Below, piece by piece: positions 34,874-44,947 of a stretch of 64,000 nucleotides of DNA. The position numbers were made by a program, and so were the translations under genes. How positions within the stretch are numbered: the stretch's first letter is position 1; every line of letters starts with the position of its first letter. This DNA is from Shewanella eurypsychrophilus (lineage in GTDB: Bacteria > Pseudomonadota > Gammaproteobacteria > Enterobacterales > Shewanellaceae): contig NZ_CP045503.2 in assembly GCF_007004545.3 (NCBI RefSeq), positions 1,396,501 through 1,460,500 of the forward strand, in the 5' to 3' direction. Under the pieces are notes generated by a model. The model was not told where the DNA came from. It ran no database searches and worked only from the letters and a program-made list of their open reading frames with translations.

Positions 34874-35542
34874 ATGAACAATAAAGTAAAAGTTTGGGAT
34901 ATTTCTACCAGATTATTCCATTGGGGAATGATTGGTCTGCTAGCAGGCTTATGGTGGTCGGCTGATGCTGGAGAACTTGTTTGGCATCAAGTATTAGCTT
35001 ATTCGTTAATGGTATTGATTGTTTTTCGAATTATTTGGGGGCTTGTTGGCTCAGATACCGCTAAGTTTAGCCATTTTATTAAACACCCAAAAACCGTGTT
35101 TCAGTATGTAGGAAGTATAAAACGTCATGGTGTGTCATCTAGCGTTGGGCATAACCCGTTAGGGGGCTATATGGTTATAGCACTTATCGCTGTGGTTACA
35201 TTACAGCTATCGACAGGTTTGTTTGCTACCGATGAAATATTTACCGAAGGGCCTCTTTATAGTTATGTGGCCAGTGACACGGCTTTATGGTTAACCTGGC
35301 TTCATAAACAGACGTTCAATATTATTTTATTGCTGGCATCGATTCATGTGTTAGCCGTGCTCGTTCACACGGTTAAAGGCGATAAGCTTATTCTGCCAAT
35401 GATCACTGGCTACAAAAACATCTCTGAAGCAGCGAATGTGTCGCTGGGGTTCAGGTCGGTTTTTATTGCTCTGGCATTATTTTCTGCTTTGGCAACACTT
35501 GTGGGTAATTATCTTATTTGGCCAATGGTGCAGATGTTGTAA
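34874..35542 (+). CDS. Cytochrome b561-family protein
   Basis: Di-haem membrane electron carrier, 222 residues with five or so helices including a C-terminal one. WDISTRLFHWGMIGLLAGLWWS carries the first haem histidine and LWLTWLHKQTFNIILLLASIHVLAVLVH carries others, as in the hydrogenase-type/CybB-like b561 proteins (COG3658). It converges with the cytochrome c' gene and shares a terminator with it, suggesting that the b-type protein may reduce the c-type one, a common pairing. Confidence 0.88.
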   Translation: MNNKVKVWDISTRLFHWGMIGLLAGLWWSADAGELVWHQVLAYSLMVLIVFRIIWGLVGSDTAKFSHFIKHPKTVFQYVGSIKRHGVSSSVGHNPLGGYMVIALIAVVTLQLSTGLFATDEIFTEGPLYSYVASDTALWLTWLHKQTFNIILLLASIHVLAVLVHTVKGDKLILPMITGYKNISEAANVSLGFRSVFIALALFSALATLVGNYLIWPMVQML

Positions 35543-35577
35543 AACATTTTTTCCGATTGGTATAAGGGTTTAAATAT

Positions 35578-35611
35578 AAAAAGGCTAGGGTTATCAAACT
35601 CTAGCCTTTTT
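35578..35611. terminator. Bidirectional terminator between cytochrome genes
   Basis: AAAAAGGCTAG and CTAGCCTTTTT form an 11-bp stem with A and T tails serving both convergent genes. Confidence 0.9.
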
Positions 35612-35633
35612 ATTTCAACTTACAATTTAGCGA

Positions 35634-36095
35634 TTAGTCTTTTTTATAAACGTCGTGGCAGCCTTTACAGCTCTTAGCTACGCTCATAAATGACTGCTTT
35701 ATAAGTTTTTTGTCATCTGAAGTTGAAGCTATTGCCAATGCGGCAGCATTGTCTTGCAAGGTCTTCATTTGTGTATCGAAATCAGCTTTATCAGCCCATA
35801 TCTTAGCCAAAGCGCCAGTTTCGCCTTTATCAGAGCCAGCAATAAAGCCTTCTAATGGAAGCTTAGATAGTGCTGCAACATTTTGTGCCCTCATCGCGAA
35901 TATTTCAGCATCGAAAGGCTTCTTACCTTTTAACATCGCGCCCATATCACCAAAATTGTATGCCATTAGGCTGAAAGCTGATTGACGGTAATCGATGGCG
36001 TCATCAGTTTCTTTAAAGTTATTAGCCTGTACTGCAGCAGTAAAAAGAGTACCTGATAGTAAAGCTAAGATGGTCATTTTGAAATTTTTATTCAT
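35634..36095 (-). CDS. Cytochrome c'
   Basis: Periplasmic four-helix-bundle haem protein, 153 residues. A signal peptide (KMTILALLSGTLFTAAVQA) is followed by the cytochrome c' core. The haem-binding CKGCH lies near the C terminus (about residues 142-146), the defining position for this family. Cytochromes c' bind nitric oxide and protect against it. The neighbouring b561 gene could supply electrons. Confidence 0.92.
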   Translation of the reverse strand: MNKNFKMTILALLSGTLFTAAVQANNFKETDDAIDYRQSAFSLMAYNFGDMGAMLKGKKPFDAEIFAMRAQNVAALSKLPLEGFIAGSDKGETGALAKIWADKADFDTQMKTLQDNAAALAIASTSDDKKLIKQSFMSVAKSCKGCHDVYKKD

Positions 36096-36324
36096 AGTAT
36101 TGCTCTCACGTTTTTTCTGGTTATGTGATCTGTCTAGGGTATTGTATTCTGTTTTTGTATTCAGATACTATCCAAAAACTCAAGGGTTTACATGTAAAGA
36201 TGCAACAAGTTATGACTCATATTAAAAACGGCAGAATCTTCTAGAATAATCTTGTCGATAAGTTTGGCTTAAGCGCATTTGTTGATACACTAACGTAATG
36301 GTTGACCAGTACGCAGGAGAGTTT

Positions 36325-36603
36325 ATGAGAGCTGAATGGGGATTAGTGTTGGAGAAGGTGGTAACTCACCATGATCATAAGGCACTTATAGAGTTATTTG
36401 AATTGTTACTCACAGAAGATGAACGCAGTGCTATCGCCAGCCGTCTTAAAGTGTTTCAAGCACTTTTGAGTGGTCAATTAAGCCAACGCCAAATAGCGGG
36501 GGAGTTTCAAATTAGTATTGCGACTATCACTCGTTGCTCAAACTATTTGAAGAATATGACAGATGAGCAAAGAGCGAAAATAAAACTTCTTATTCTGGAG
36601 TAA
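36325..36603 (+). CDS. trpR: Trp operon repressor
   Basis: Tryptophan-dependent DNA-binding repressor. 92 residues from ATG 36325, which has AGGAG at 36315-36319; the ATG at 36298 would add nine residues and has no such site. The helix-turn-helix SQRQIAGEFQISIATITRCSNYLK aligns with the TrpR operator-reading helices, and LLTEDERSAIASRLKV with the tryptophan-binding region. I did not find a clear trp operator in the 200 bp upstream. Confidence 0.93.
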   Translation: MRAEWGLVLEKVVTHHDHKALIELFELLLTEDERSAIASRLKVFQALLSGQLSQRQIAGEFQISIATITRCSNYLKNMTDEQRAKIKLLILE

Positions 36604-36613
36604 TCATCGACGG

Positions 36614-37000
36614 TTAAAAGTTTGGATATCTCTGGGAACAAGGTAAACAATGGCGTCGGTATGAAGAGCGTCTAACGAGTATGTACAAAGAGTAGGTCAT
36701 TAAACAGATACCCGCTATTGGGCCAATACCTGAAGGTAAAAATTTAAAAATTAAGGTTGCCACTAACAAGTAAATAAAGGGTGTAAGGTTATAGATTGAG
36801 CTTGGCCATACACCTGATTTTCGTTTTCTCAATGGATCGGTGCGCCTGTTTTGTGAACGCATATTATAGATTTGTGCCCCGATGAAGAACATGACTAAGG
36901 CTGAAACGATAGCGAAGCCTTGATCTAGCATGAGCAAGCTTAATGTACCTACGCTGATATAGCCTAAGGGAAGTACTTCATAAACAGGTTTGGATAACAT
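36614..37000 (-). CDS. Uncharacterised membrane protein
   Basis: 128 residues from ATG 37000, chosen because AAGGA lies six bases upstream (37007-37011); the frame continues to 37111 but without a better site. Three or four hydrophobic stretches (PLGYISVGTLSLLML; GFAIVSALVMFFIGA; FIYLLVATLIFKFLP; GICLMTYSLYILV) and basic loops. It follows slyD on the same strand, with a terminator-like hairpin between. No family recognised. Confidence 0.65.
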   Translation of the reverse strand: MLSKPVYEVLPLGYISVGTLSLLMLDQGFAIVSALVMFFIGAQIYNMRSQNRRTDPLRKRKSGVWPSSIYNLTPFIYLLVATLIFKFLPSGIGPIAGICLMTYSLYILVRRSSYRRHCLPCSQRYPNF

Positions 37001-37069
37001 AAACATTCCTTTGCTTGTCGGTAGGTTGCGAATCCATCGCATTTCGATTAGCTGAGTATAGAGTAAAGA

Positions 37070-37103
37070 AAGCCCATCTGGCAGTAAAAGCGTCGATGGG
37101 CTT
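37070..37103 (-). terminator. Hairpin downstream of slyD
   Basis: AAGCCCATC and GATGGGCTT form a 9-bp stem; on the minus strand it is followed by TCTTTAC. It lies between slyD and the small membrane protein gene. Confidence 0.65.
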
Positions 37104-37176
37104 AGAACCATTTATAATGAGTTAAAGCAAAATTATGCTTTAATCATTAAAAGCTCATATAGCTTTAGTTTGGCTA

Positions 37177-37794
37177 TTAGTGTTTACAACCACAACCGCC
37201 ATTACCATCGCAACCTTCTTTAGCGGGCTCATCTTCTTTCTCACTGCAGCATCCGCCTTCATGTTTATGTTCATGATCGGAACCACCACAACAACCACCT
37301 TCATGTTCATGTTCTGAGCCACAGCTACCATGGGCGTGAATATGGCCATGGGCAATCTCTTCAGCGCTGGCTTCACGGACTTCTAGTACTTCAACGCTGA
37401 AGCTTAGAGATTGGCCAGCTAATGGGTGGTTACCATCGACAATAACCACATCATCTTTAACTTCTTTGACCTGAACTGGGCGTTGACCCATTTCAGTTTC
37501 TGCAATGAAACGCATACCTGGTACGATATCTTGGATATCACCGAAAGCACTTACCGGTACTTCTTGGCGTAAGCCGTCATGGTAAGGACCATATCCACTC
37601 TCTGAGCTAACAGAGACTTCTAATTTGTCACCAGCAACCTTGCCTTCAAGTTCAGCTTCTAAGCCTGGGATCATATTGTCAGCGCCATGCAGGTAGAGCA
37701 TTGGCTCACCGCCGAAAGAGTCTTCAATTAACTCGCCTTGCTCATTAGTTAAACGGTAGTGAATGCTTACAGCGCAGTGTTGGGTGATTTTCAT
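37177..37794 (-). CDS. slyD: FKBP-type peptidyl-prolyl isomerase / metallochaperone SlyD
   Basis: 205 residues: FKBP domain with inserted flap (LTNEQGELIEDSFGGEPMLYLHG... to about 150) and a long His/Cys/Gly-rich tail (blocks such as HGHIHAHGSCGSEHEH and GGCCGGSDHEHKHEGGCC) that binds nickel and other metals. It assists protein folding and, in E. coli, nickel delivery to hydrogenase. Length and tail composition match gammaproteobacterial SlyD. Confidence 0.95.
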   Translation of the reverse strand: MKITQHCAVSIHYRLTNEQGELIEDSFGGEPMLYLHGADNMIPGLEAELEGKVAGDKLEVSVSSESGYGPYHDGLRQEVPVSAFGDIQDIVPGMRFIAETEMGQRPVQVKEVKDDVVIVDGNHPLAGQSLSFSVEVLEVREASAEEIAHGHIHAHGSCGSEHEHEGGCCGGSDHEHKHEGGCCSEKEDEPAKEGCDGNGGCGCKH

Positions 37795-38350
37795 ATCGCC
37801 TCCAATTCAGAATGTGCGCGCATTCTAGCTGGGTTTCTAATGATTGGCGATGATTTGAATCAGCTTATGATACAAAGTTCACTATTAAACAGGATAACCC
37901 TGTTCCAAAGCGCGATATTAATGTGAATAATAAAATATGAAAACGATATATAGTGATTAAAAAGTTATATTTTATGAAAATAAATTCACACTGATTTAAT
38001 GTCGTTTTTTTATTGAAAATATCAGATTTTATATGCTAGTTAAGTTATGCCTAAGCAACATCATATTTTATCATGTTTAATACGCCGCTTTAATGTTGTG
38101 GAATTTAATTTTTTATTATCAACCTGTTGGCTTTTGTGATTACGTTGACGTAAACATTTTACACTTTCTATATAGGCACTAAATGGCGCTGTTACTGTAA
38201 AGAAAAATGTTTGTCCTACTTATATGTGATGTTTTTAGTGGCTGATTGAGTTTTTTAATTAACTTGTTAATAAAGGGTTGACATAGCACTTGAAAAAAAG
38301 CAATTCTGTAGTCACAGATTTTAATCGTTCTTGGAAGAGTTAATTTTCAA
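37795..38350. other. AT-rich intergenic region ahead of the thr operon
   Basis: 555 bp between slyD and thrL, strongly AT-rich, without ORFs. A consensus -35 TTGACA at 38278-38283 probably belongs to the thr promoter, although the -10 (about 38301-38307, AATTCTG region) is poor. A small AACAGG/CCTGTT hairpin lies near 37888. Confidence 0.5.
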
Positions 38351-38422
38351 ATGCATAGCCTGAATAACGTTGTAACCACCATTATTACAACCACCACGAT
38401 TATTTTCGTGGGGGCAGGCTGA
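38351..38422 (+). CDS. thrL: thr operon leader peptide
   Basis: 23-codon ORF with the run VVTTIITTTTIIFV: six threonines and four isoleucines, the regulatory amino acids of the operon. It is followed by a strong terminator at 38448-38481, 32 bp before thrA, as in enteric thr attenuation. Confidence 0.9.
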   Translation: MHSLNNVVTTIITTTTIIFVGAG

Positions 38423-38447
38423 ACATACTTTAAAGAATGTAAATAAT

Positions 38448-38481
38448 AGCCCGCTCCCACTACAAGGAGCGGGCTTTTTTG
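38448..38481 (+). terminator. thr attenuator terminator
   Basis: AGCCCGCTCC (38448-38457) pairs perfectly with GGAGCGGGCT (38466-38475), followed by seven T. It lies between thrL and thrA and ends transcription when threonine and isoleucine are plentiful. Confidence 0.92.
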
Positions 38482-38512
38482 TTTCTAAGGTAGCGTGGTA
38501 CAAGGAGAAGAT

Positions 38513-40978
38513 ATGAAAGTAATGAAATTTGGTGGTACCTCGCTGGCCAATTGGCAACGATTTAATACTGCAGCTGACATTGTGGCAGATATGGCAAAGA
38601 AAGAGTCAGTGGCTGTTGTGTTATCGGCGCCTGCCACTGTTACCAATGGTTTGCTCGAAATGGTTGACCTTGCTGTTAGCGGTGGAGACTATAAATCGGT
38701 ACTCGCTGCTGTTGAGTCCGTTTTTAACAAGCTTTACCAGGAAGCCTCTTCTGTATTGCAAACTGCACAGAATGATTTACTGATGTCGAAATTGGCCCAA
38801 CAGCTGAGTTTTTGGCAAGACAAACTGCTTGGTATTAGTTTGCTTAATGAGTGTCCTGACTTTGTTAAAGCCGAAGTCGTTGTTGGCGGTGAAAAGTTGT
38901 CAGCGGCGTTAATGGTGCAATTGATCCGCTCAAAAGGACTGAGTTCTGAGCAACTCATCCCACAAAGCTTACTGTTAGCGAGTGGTGATCCTTTAGAGTC
39001 TCTGGTCGATATTGAAGCCAGTAAAACACGATTCAACCAAGTCGCCTTAGCCGAGTTCGATGTCTGGGTTATGCCTGGATTTACTGCGGGAGATGAGCAA
39101 GGGCGCACCGTGATACTTGGGCGTAATGGTTCAGATTATTCTGCAGCGGTATTATCGGCTTGTATTGGAGCATCTTGCTGCGAAATTTGGACTGATGTCG
39201 ATGGTGTGTATAACACAGATCCGCGCGTAGTAAGTGATGCCAAATTATTATCTCAATTGAGTTACCAAGAGGCAATGGAACTGTCGTATTTTGGCGCAAA
39301 AGTATTACATCCTAAAACCATAGCTCCAATTGCTCAATACCATATTCCTTGTTATATCCGTAACAGTTTTAATCCCCAAGCACCGGGCACTTTAGTGTCC
39401 AATGAAGCTGATAAAAGTGGTTTAAATGTAAAAGCTATCTCTAATTTAGACGAACAGACTATGTTCGATATCTCTGGCCCTGGTATGAAAGGCATGGTGG
39501 GGATGGCTAGCCGTACTTTGGGGGCCATTTCTCGTGCAGGAATATCTATTTCGCTTATTACTCAAAGCTCTTCTGAGTATAGTATTAGCTTCTGTATTAA
39601 TACCTCAGATGCACGCAAGGCCAAGGCATCTTTAGAGCTTGAGTTCGAACTAGAGCTTAAAAGCGATATCTTAGAACCGATAGAGATGCGCCATGATTTA
39701 GCCATAGTGTCATTAATTGGCGATGGCATGCGCACCCATAAGGGCGTCGCGGGTAAGTTCTTCCAAGCACTTGCCCAAGCGACGGTTAACATCATCGCTA
39801 TTGCTCAGGGCTCCTCTGAGCGTTCTATCTCTACTGTTATTGAGCAAAGAAAGACTAAGCATGCTATCTCTGCTTGTCATCAAAGCTTCTTCGATGTTCA
39901 GCATTATCTGGATGTATTCTTAGTCGGTTCAGGTAATGTCGGCGCGGGTTTACTAGCACAAATCAAGCAACAAACAGAGATGTTAAAGCAAGAACATATC
40001 AGTATTAGAGTCTGTGGTATCGCTAACTCACGTCATATGCTACTCGATGCTAAAGGTGTTGATCTTAATCAGTGGCAGGGGCTGTTGGCGGATTGCCAAA
40101 CTCCATGCGATCTTGAGCTGATGTTAAAATGGGCTAAAGAGCAGCAACTGCTTAATCCGGTTTTGGTCGATTGTACTTCTAGCGAGCATGTATCAGATCG
40201 TTATGTCGATGTGATGAATGCAGGCTTGCACGTCGTCACACCCAATAAAAAAGCCAATACTCGTGACATTGCTTATTATCGACAGTTAAGAGCAACTGCA
40301 CTTAAGCAGCGCAGACAATTTCTTTATGAGACAACTGTAGGTGCTGGACTGCCAGTTATCGATAATCTGAAAAAGCTCTTGTTCGCTGGCGACAAGTTAC
40401 TCAAGTTTAATGGTATTTTATCAGGGTCACTTTCATACATATTTGGCATGCTAGATGAAGGTATGACGCTGTCAGAAGCGACGGGTATAGCGAGGGACAA
40501 ATGCTTTACTGAACCGGATCCTCGTGATGATCTCAGCGGTATGGATGTCGCGAGAAAAGTGCTTATTCTTGCTCGTGAAGTGGGCTTAGATCTGGAACTT
40601 GATGACATAAGTATTGAATCAGTGTTACCTGATTCTTTTGATGCATCTGGTGATGTTTCAGCCTTTATGGCTAACTTGCCAAAACTCGATCAACAGATCG
40701 CTCAATGGGTTGAAAAGGCCAAGAGTGAAGGTAAAGTTCTTAGATATGTGGGTCAAATTGATGACCAAGGTTGTCGGGTTAAAATTGCTGAAGTTGATGC
40801 TCAAGATCCTCTCTATAGCGTCAAAGGTGGTGAGAATGCACTGGCTTTCTATAGCCGCTATTATCAGCCGATCCCGTTTGTGCTCAGAGGTTATGGTGCC
40901 GGAACCGATGTGACAGCAGCAGGTGTCTTTGCTGACCTATTAAGAACATTGAACTGGACTCGGGAGATGAGCGCATGA
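38513..40978 (+). CDS. thrA: Bifunctional aspartokinase I / homoserine dehydrogenase I
   Basis: First and third steps of threonine synthesis in one protein of 821 residues. Aspartokinase ([13 protein letters not shown], later [14 protein letters not shown]), two ACT domains near 315-460, then homoserine dehydrogenase with the NAD motif [32 protein letters not shown] and the [12 protein letters not shown] core. AAGGAG (38502-38507) decides for ATG 38513 over the in-frame GTG at 38495. Confidence 0.97.
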   Translation: MKVMKFGGTSLANWQRFNTAADIVADMAKKESVAVVLSAPATVTNGLLEMVDLAVSGGDYKSVLAAVESVFNKLYQEASSVLQTAQNDLLMSKLAQQLSFWQDKLLGISLLNECPDFVKAEVVVGGEKLSAALMVQLIRSKGLSSEQLIPQSLLLASGDPLESLVDIEASKTRFNQVALAEFDVWVMPGFTAGDEQGRTVILGRNGSDYSAAVLSACIGASCCEIWTDVDGVYNTDPRVVSDAKLLSQLSYQEAMELSYFGAKVLHPKTIAPIAQYHIPCYIRNSFNPQAPGTLVSNEADKSGLNVKAISNLDEQTMFDISGPGMKGMVGMASRTLGAISRAGISISLITQSSSEYSISFCINTSDARKAKASLELEFELELKSDILEPIEMRHDLAIVSLIGDGMRTHKGVAGKFFQALAQATVNIIAIAQGSSERSISTVIEQRKTKHAISACHQSFFDVQHYLDVFLVGSGNVGAGLLAQIKQQTEMLKQEHISIRVCGIANSRHMLLDAKGVDLNQWQGLLADCQTPCDLELMLKWAKEQQLLNPVLVDCTSSEHVSDRYVDVMNAGLHVVTPNKKANTRDIAYYRQLRATALKQRRQFLYETTVGAGLPVIDNLKKLLFAGDKLLKFNGILSGSLSYIFGMLDEGMTLSEATGIARDKCFTEPDPRDDLSGMDVARKVLILAREVGLDLELDDISIESVLPDSFDASGDVSAFMANLPKLDQQIAQWVEKAKSEGKVLRYVGQIDDQGCRVKIAEVDAQDPLYSVKGGENALAFYSRYYQPIPFVLRGYGAGTDVTAAGVFADLLRTLNWTREMSA

Positions 40979-41063
40979 GTTTGAGCATTTCTAGTGCGCC
41001 AGCTTTTTTGAGTCGCTGTGATATGAACGGTGTCTTTATGAGTAATGATGGGGGACGTTTTTT

Positions 41064-41999
41064 ATGAGCCTAACTGTTTATGCTCCGGCTTCTATGGGGA
41101 ATGTCGGTGTTGGATTTGATCTGCTTGGCGGGGCATTAGCGCCAATCGATGGCAGTTTGCTCGGAGATCGAGTATCTATCAGTTCGGCTGAAACGGGTAT
41201 TCATTTATCCCTAGCGGGTCACTGGGCTGATAAGCTACCTCAAGATCCTAAAGAGAATATTGTTTTTCAATGTGCCGAGTTCTTTTTAGACAAATTAAAC
41301 AGAACTGACGGTGTAAAGTTAGTGCTAGAAAAGAATCTGCCCGTCGGTAGTGGTTTAGGTTCGAGTGCTAGCTCAGTCGTCGCAGCACTTTACGCCTTGA
41401 ATGAATATTTTGATCGCCCTTATGAGGAACAAGCATTATTGCGATTAATGGGTGATTTCGAAGGTAAAATCAGTGGTTCGGTGCATTATGATAATGTTGC
41501 CCCCTGTTACTTAGGTGGCATGCAGCTAATGTTAGATGCGCCTGAAAAAGTTTGCGATGCTATTCCAACATTTGACGATTGGTATTGGGTGGTTGCATAT
41601 CCTGGGATCTCCCTGTCTACGGCTAAGATGCGGGATCTACTGCCAGCGCAATATGACAAGTCAGTCGCCATTGATTTCGGTCGATATCTCAGTGCCTTCG
41701 TGCATGCGTCCTATCGACAAGATCCCAAATTGGCTATTTCGGTGCTTAAAGATGTGTTGGCCGAGCCTTATCGAGCATCTGCAATTCCCGGTTATGAAGA
41801 GTCCAGATCTGCACTATCTGAGATAGGCATGCTCACCACAGGTATTTCTGGTAGTGGTCCAACACTCTTCTCAATCACTGATAATTTGCAGACTGCGCAA
41901 AAGGCGCAAGCCTGGTTAGATCAAAATTATGTAGAGACGGGTAAAGGGTTTTCTCATATTTGTAAGCTAGATACTCAAGGTACTCGCCGAGAAGATTAG
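41064..41999 (+). CDS. thrB: Homoserine kinase
   Basis: GHMP-family kinase making O-phosphohomoserine. 311 residues; ASMGNVGVGFDLLGGAL at the start, the ATP-binding LPVGSGLGSSASSVVAAL, and GISGSGPTLFSI near the C terminus. It lies 85 bp after thrA. Confidence 0.97.
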   Translation: MSLTVYAPASMGNVGVGFDLLGGALAPIDGSLLGDRVSISSAETGIHLSLAGHWADKLPQDPKENIVFQCAEFFLDKLNRTDGVKLVLEKNLPVGSGLGSSASSVVAALYALNEYFDRPYEEQALLRLMGDFEGKISGSVHYDNVAPCYLGGMQLMLDAPEKVCDAIPTFDDWYWVVAYPGISLSTAKMRDLLPAQYDKSVAIDFGRYLSAFVHASYRQDPKLAISVLKDVLAEPYRASAIPGYEESRSALSEIGMLTTGISGSGPTLFSITDNLQTAQKAQAWLDQNYVETGKGFSHICKLDTQGTRRED

Positions 42000-42055
42000 A
42001 CTCATATTTATAAGAAATCAGTATTTATAAGAATCAGCATTGAAGGTTAACTATT

Positions 42056-43336
42056 ATGGAATTGTACAATCTTAAACACCCGTCTCAGGTGGTGAGCTTT
42101 ACTCAAGCATTAAAATTAGGTCTAGGTAAAGACAGGGGGTTATTTTTCCCAAGTAAAATCCCGGTTTTGCAAGATGTTGATGCATTACTCGAACTTCCTT
42201 TTGTCGAACGTTGCAAGCAGGTATTAGGTGCCTGGTTAGCGACTGAGTTAGGGCAAGATAAAGTTGATCAATTGGTTGAGAAGGCATTTAACTTTGAATT
42301 GCCATTAGTTAAAGTCGACGACAAAAGGTTTTGTCTGGAGTTATTCCATGGGCCGACTCTGGCCTTTAAAGACTTCGGCGCTCGATTTATGGCGCAGTGT
42401 CTCAGTGAACTCGCTTCAGATGACAAGATTAACATTCTTACGGCGACATCTGGTGATACCGGTGCTGCAGTTGCAGATGCTTTTTATGGCTTAGATAATA
42501 TTAATGTTGTTGTATTGTATCCTAAAGGCAAAATTAGCCTGTTACAGGAAAAAATGTTTACGACTCTAGGCAATAATATCCATACAGTGTCTGTCGAGTC
42601 AGACTTCGATGCTTGCCAGGCGTTAGTAAAGCAAGCGTTTGAAGACAGCGATGTCCGAGATGGTTTGCATCTAAATTCAGCAAACTCAATTAATATCAGT
42701 CGCTTGCTTGCTCAGATCTGTTACTACTTTGAAGCTGTTGCCCAGTTTAAACGACAACATAACCAAGACCCAGTGATCTCTGTACCAAGTGGTAACTTTG
42801 GTAATTTAACGGCTGGACTGTTTGCTAAAGCAATGGGGCTACCAGTGAAGCGCTTTATCGCTGCGACAAACAGCAATGATACCGTTCCGCGTTACTTAGA
42901 TAATGGTGATTGGCTCCCTCATACTACAGTTGCAACTATGTCGAATGCCATGGATGTTGCTGAGCCAAGTAACTGGCCTAGAGTCGAAGCGATAATCGAG
43001 ACAATGGATTGGTCACTGGCAGACGTTACAGGTGTTGCATTGTCAGAATCTGATACATCATCTGCCTTGGCTGAGCTAAATGCTGTGGGTTACCTCTCTG
43101 AGCCCCATGCTGCAATTGCAGCTCAAGCACTTAACTTATCCATGTCTGAAGATGAAAGAGGGGTGTTTTTGGGGACTGCTCATCCGGCAAAATTTAAAGA
43201 TGTGGTCGATCGTGAACTCAAAACCGATCTGCCTCTACCGCAAGAGCTTGAAGCTGTTGAGCTGAAAGAGATCTTGTCAGTCAGCTTAAATGATAATTTT
43301 GCAGACTTGAAAGCACATCTATTCAAGATTCTGTAA
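42056..43336 (+). CDS. thrC: Threonine synthase
   Basis: Pyridoxal phosphate enzyme converting O-phosphohomoserine to threonine. 426 residues, starting MELYNLKHPSQVVSFTQALK; the cofactor lysine lies in HGPTLAFKDFGARF, and TATSGDTGAAVADAF and SVPSGNFGNLTAGL are the phosphate loops. Last gene of the thr operon, followed by a strong terminator. Confidence 0.97.
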   Translation: MELYNLKHPSQVVSFTQALKLGLGKDRGLFFPSKIPVLQDVDALLELPFVERCKQVLGAWLATELGQDKVDQLVEKAFNFELPLVKVDDKRFCLELFHGPTLAFKDFGARFMAQCLSELASDDKINILTATSGDTGAAVADAFYGLDNINVVVLYPKGKISLLQEKMFTTLGNNIHTVSVESDFDACQALVKQAFEDSDVRDGLHLNSANSINISRLLAQICYYFEAVAQFKRQHNQDPVISVPSGNFGNLTAGLFAKAMGLPVKRFIAATNSNDTVPRYLDNGDWLPHTTVATMSNAMDVAEPSNWPRVEAIIETMDWSLADVTGVALSESDTSSALAELNAVGYLSEPHAAIAAQALNLSMSEDERGVFLGTAHPAKFKDVVDRELKTDLPLPQELEAVELKEILSVSLNDNFADLKAHLFKIL

Positions 43337-43356
43337 TGTTTGTTTGTGAATAGATG

Positions 43357-43380
43357 AAAGAGGGCATAGCCCTCTTTTTT
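43357..43380 (+). terminator. thr operon terminator
   Basis: AAAGAGGGC and GCCCTCTTT around ATA, followed by a T run. Confidence 0.92.
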
Positions 43381-43531
43381 ATTGCCTAACTAACGTTTGT
43401 TGCACTAAGACTCACAATGTAAGTATTTTGTGTTTTTGGTGTGGTGGGTTTAAGGTTTTATCTGGCAGGTACCAGTAATGCATGAATCTAGTAACCTGTG
43501 TATCTATATGTAACTTGTGGTGGAGTGTTTG

Positions 43532-43547
43532 TGTGATCTTGATCACG
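43532..43547 (+). promoter_or_regulatory. CRP-like box
   Basis: TGTGATCTTGATCACG (TGTGA-N6-TCACG) lies 59 bp before the GTG start of the small lipoprotein gene. It is a close match to the CRP consensus. Confidence 0.7.
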
Positions 43548-43605
43548 TAACTTGACGGCCGATTTTTATATCTTGCGCCACGGTTTGTCGATAAGGTTTT
43601 ATACG

Positions 43606-43902
43606 GTGTTGAAATTTGTACCAGTTTTGTTTGCTTGTAGTTTGTTATTAGGTTGTGCGACATCTGAAGATGAGCAGCAGTTTTATCACCGAATAAATGA
43701 AGCTTATGATTTTGAAGTGACCCATTGCGACAGTTTTGCTATGGCCCGAGGAAAAGGCACGGGTGAATTTGCTTTACAAGATGCTAAGTTGCAAGCGATG
43801 GCTTATGGTGAAGAGATAGGCGGTACTCATATCGTATGGTTACAGGTTGATGAGGGTGAGGAGACAAAAGTCGTTGCAGTTATCTACAAGTGCCTGCAAT
43901 AA
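43606..43902 (+). CDS. Small lipoprotein (DUF4156-like)
   Basis: 98 residues from GTG 43606 (MLKFVPVLFACSLLLGC). The lipobox LLGC-AT gives a clear lipoprotein signal, which is why the upstream extension to 43552 is rejected. The mature part resembles DUF4156 proteins, with an ALQDAKLQAMAYGEEIGGTH helix and the final VVAVIYKC. The conserved cysteines (HCDSF and YKCLQ) probably form a disulphide. Role unknown. A CRP box precedes it. Confidence 0.75.
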   Translation: MLKFVPVLFACSLLLGCATSEDEQQFYHRINEAYDFEVTHCDSFAMARGKGTGEFALQDAKLQAMAYGEEIGGTHIVWLQVDEGEETKVVAVIYKCLQ

Positions 43903-43928
43903 CGCTTCATCTTCTCATTGAATATTCA

Positions 43929-44783
43929 CTATTTGGATAGACTTCGAAGCCAGTTTATCTCTTGTGTCCAAATATCTGCATTGACGGTCTCCAAGACCAT
44001 GGGAATATGTTCAGTTGCTGGATGATTCATTATAAAGCTAAATGCTGCTTGACCTATCTGACCAACACCTAAAGATTCATGTCGATCAACTCTGCTGTTG
44101 AGCGGTGTCTTACTATCATTTAAATGCATGGCTTTTAAATATTTATCTCCGACAATATCATCAAATAGCTTGAAGCTATGCTGGCAAGCCTCCTCTGAGG
44201 TGAGATCGTAACCTGCGGCAAACATATGACAGGTGTCGAGACAGATCCCTACTCGTGATTTATCTTCAACAGCTTGAATAATTTCTGCAAGTTGCTCAAA
44301 ACTATGACCTAAGTTAGAACCTTGCCCAGCAGTATTTTCTATGACGGCTGTGACATTTTTGCTCCTATCCAAAGCCATATTTATAGAATCACTAATGTTA
44401 GAAAGACATTTTGAAATTTCAATTTTTCTAAGATGACTTCCCGGGTGGAAGTTAAGCAAAGTTAATCCCATCTGTTCACAGCGCTGTATCTCATCAAAAA
44501 ACGCGAGTCTAGATTTTTCTAACTGTATTGGGTCTGGGTGACCAAGATTAATCAGGTAGCTGTCATGGGGAAGTATGGCTTCACTGGCGATATTGGCTTC
44601 GATGCAATTTTGCTTAAAGGATTCAATCTGAGCTAACCCTAAGGGAGCGGCTTGCCATCTTCGTTGATTTTTTGTGAAAAGTGCAAAAGCATCAGCGCCA
44701 AGCTTTTGCGCATTTATAGGGGCATTCTGTATTCCGCCAGCGGCACTCACATGAGCGCCAATCCACCTAGAAGTGGTCATCAA
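43929..44783 (-). CDS. nfo: Endonuclease IV (AP endonuclease)
   Basis: Zinc-dependent AP endonuclease of base excision repair, TIM-barrel fold, 284 residues. Start [17 protein letters not shown]; metal-site motifs [36 protein letters not shown] and [21 protein letters not shown] are all intact. Two adjacent ATG codons (44783 and 44780) are possible starts. Confidence 0.96.
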   Translation of the reverse strand: MMTTSRWIGAHVSAAGGIQNAPINAQKLGADAFALFTKNQRRWQAAPLGLAQIESFKQNCIEANIASEAILPHDSYLINLGHPDPIQLEKSRLAFFDEIQRCEQMGLTLLNFHPGSHLRKIEISKCLSNISDSINMALDRSKNVTAVIENTAGQGSNLGHSFEQLAEIIQAVEDKSRVGICLDTCHMFAAGYDLTSEEACQHSFKLFDDIVGDKYLKAMHLNDSKTPLNSRVDRHESLGVGQIGQAAFSFIMNHPATEHIPMVLETVNADIWTQEINWLRSLSK

Positions 44784-44947
44784 TGGTGTTCCTTTATATT
44801 GGGTTGAAAGAAAAAGTTACAAGCTTTGTTGCTTTTTTTATCGCGAATCATTTCAGTTTTACTATGCTTTATTCAACCTTCTGTTTGGATCACAGTGGCA
44901 AAGTGAATAAGCAGTAACTTCACGGATGATAGGGAACGGACTCTACA

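Noticed and set aside
43412..43663. 83-codon minus-strand ORF after thrC
   Set aside because: It spans the CRP box and the start of the lipoprotein gene on the other strand and has no recognisable features.
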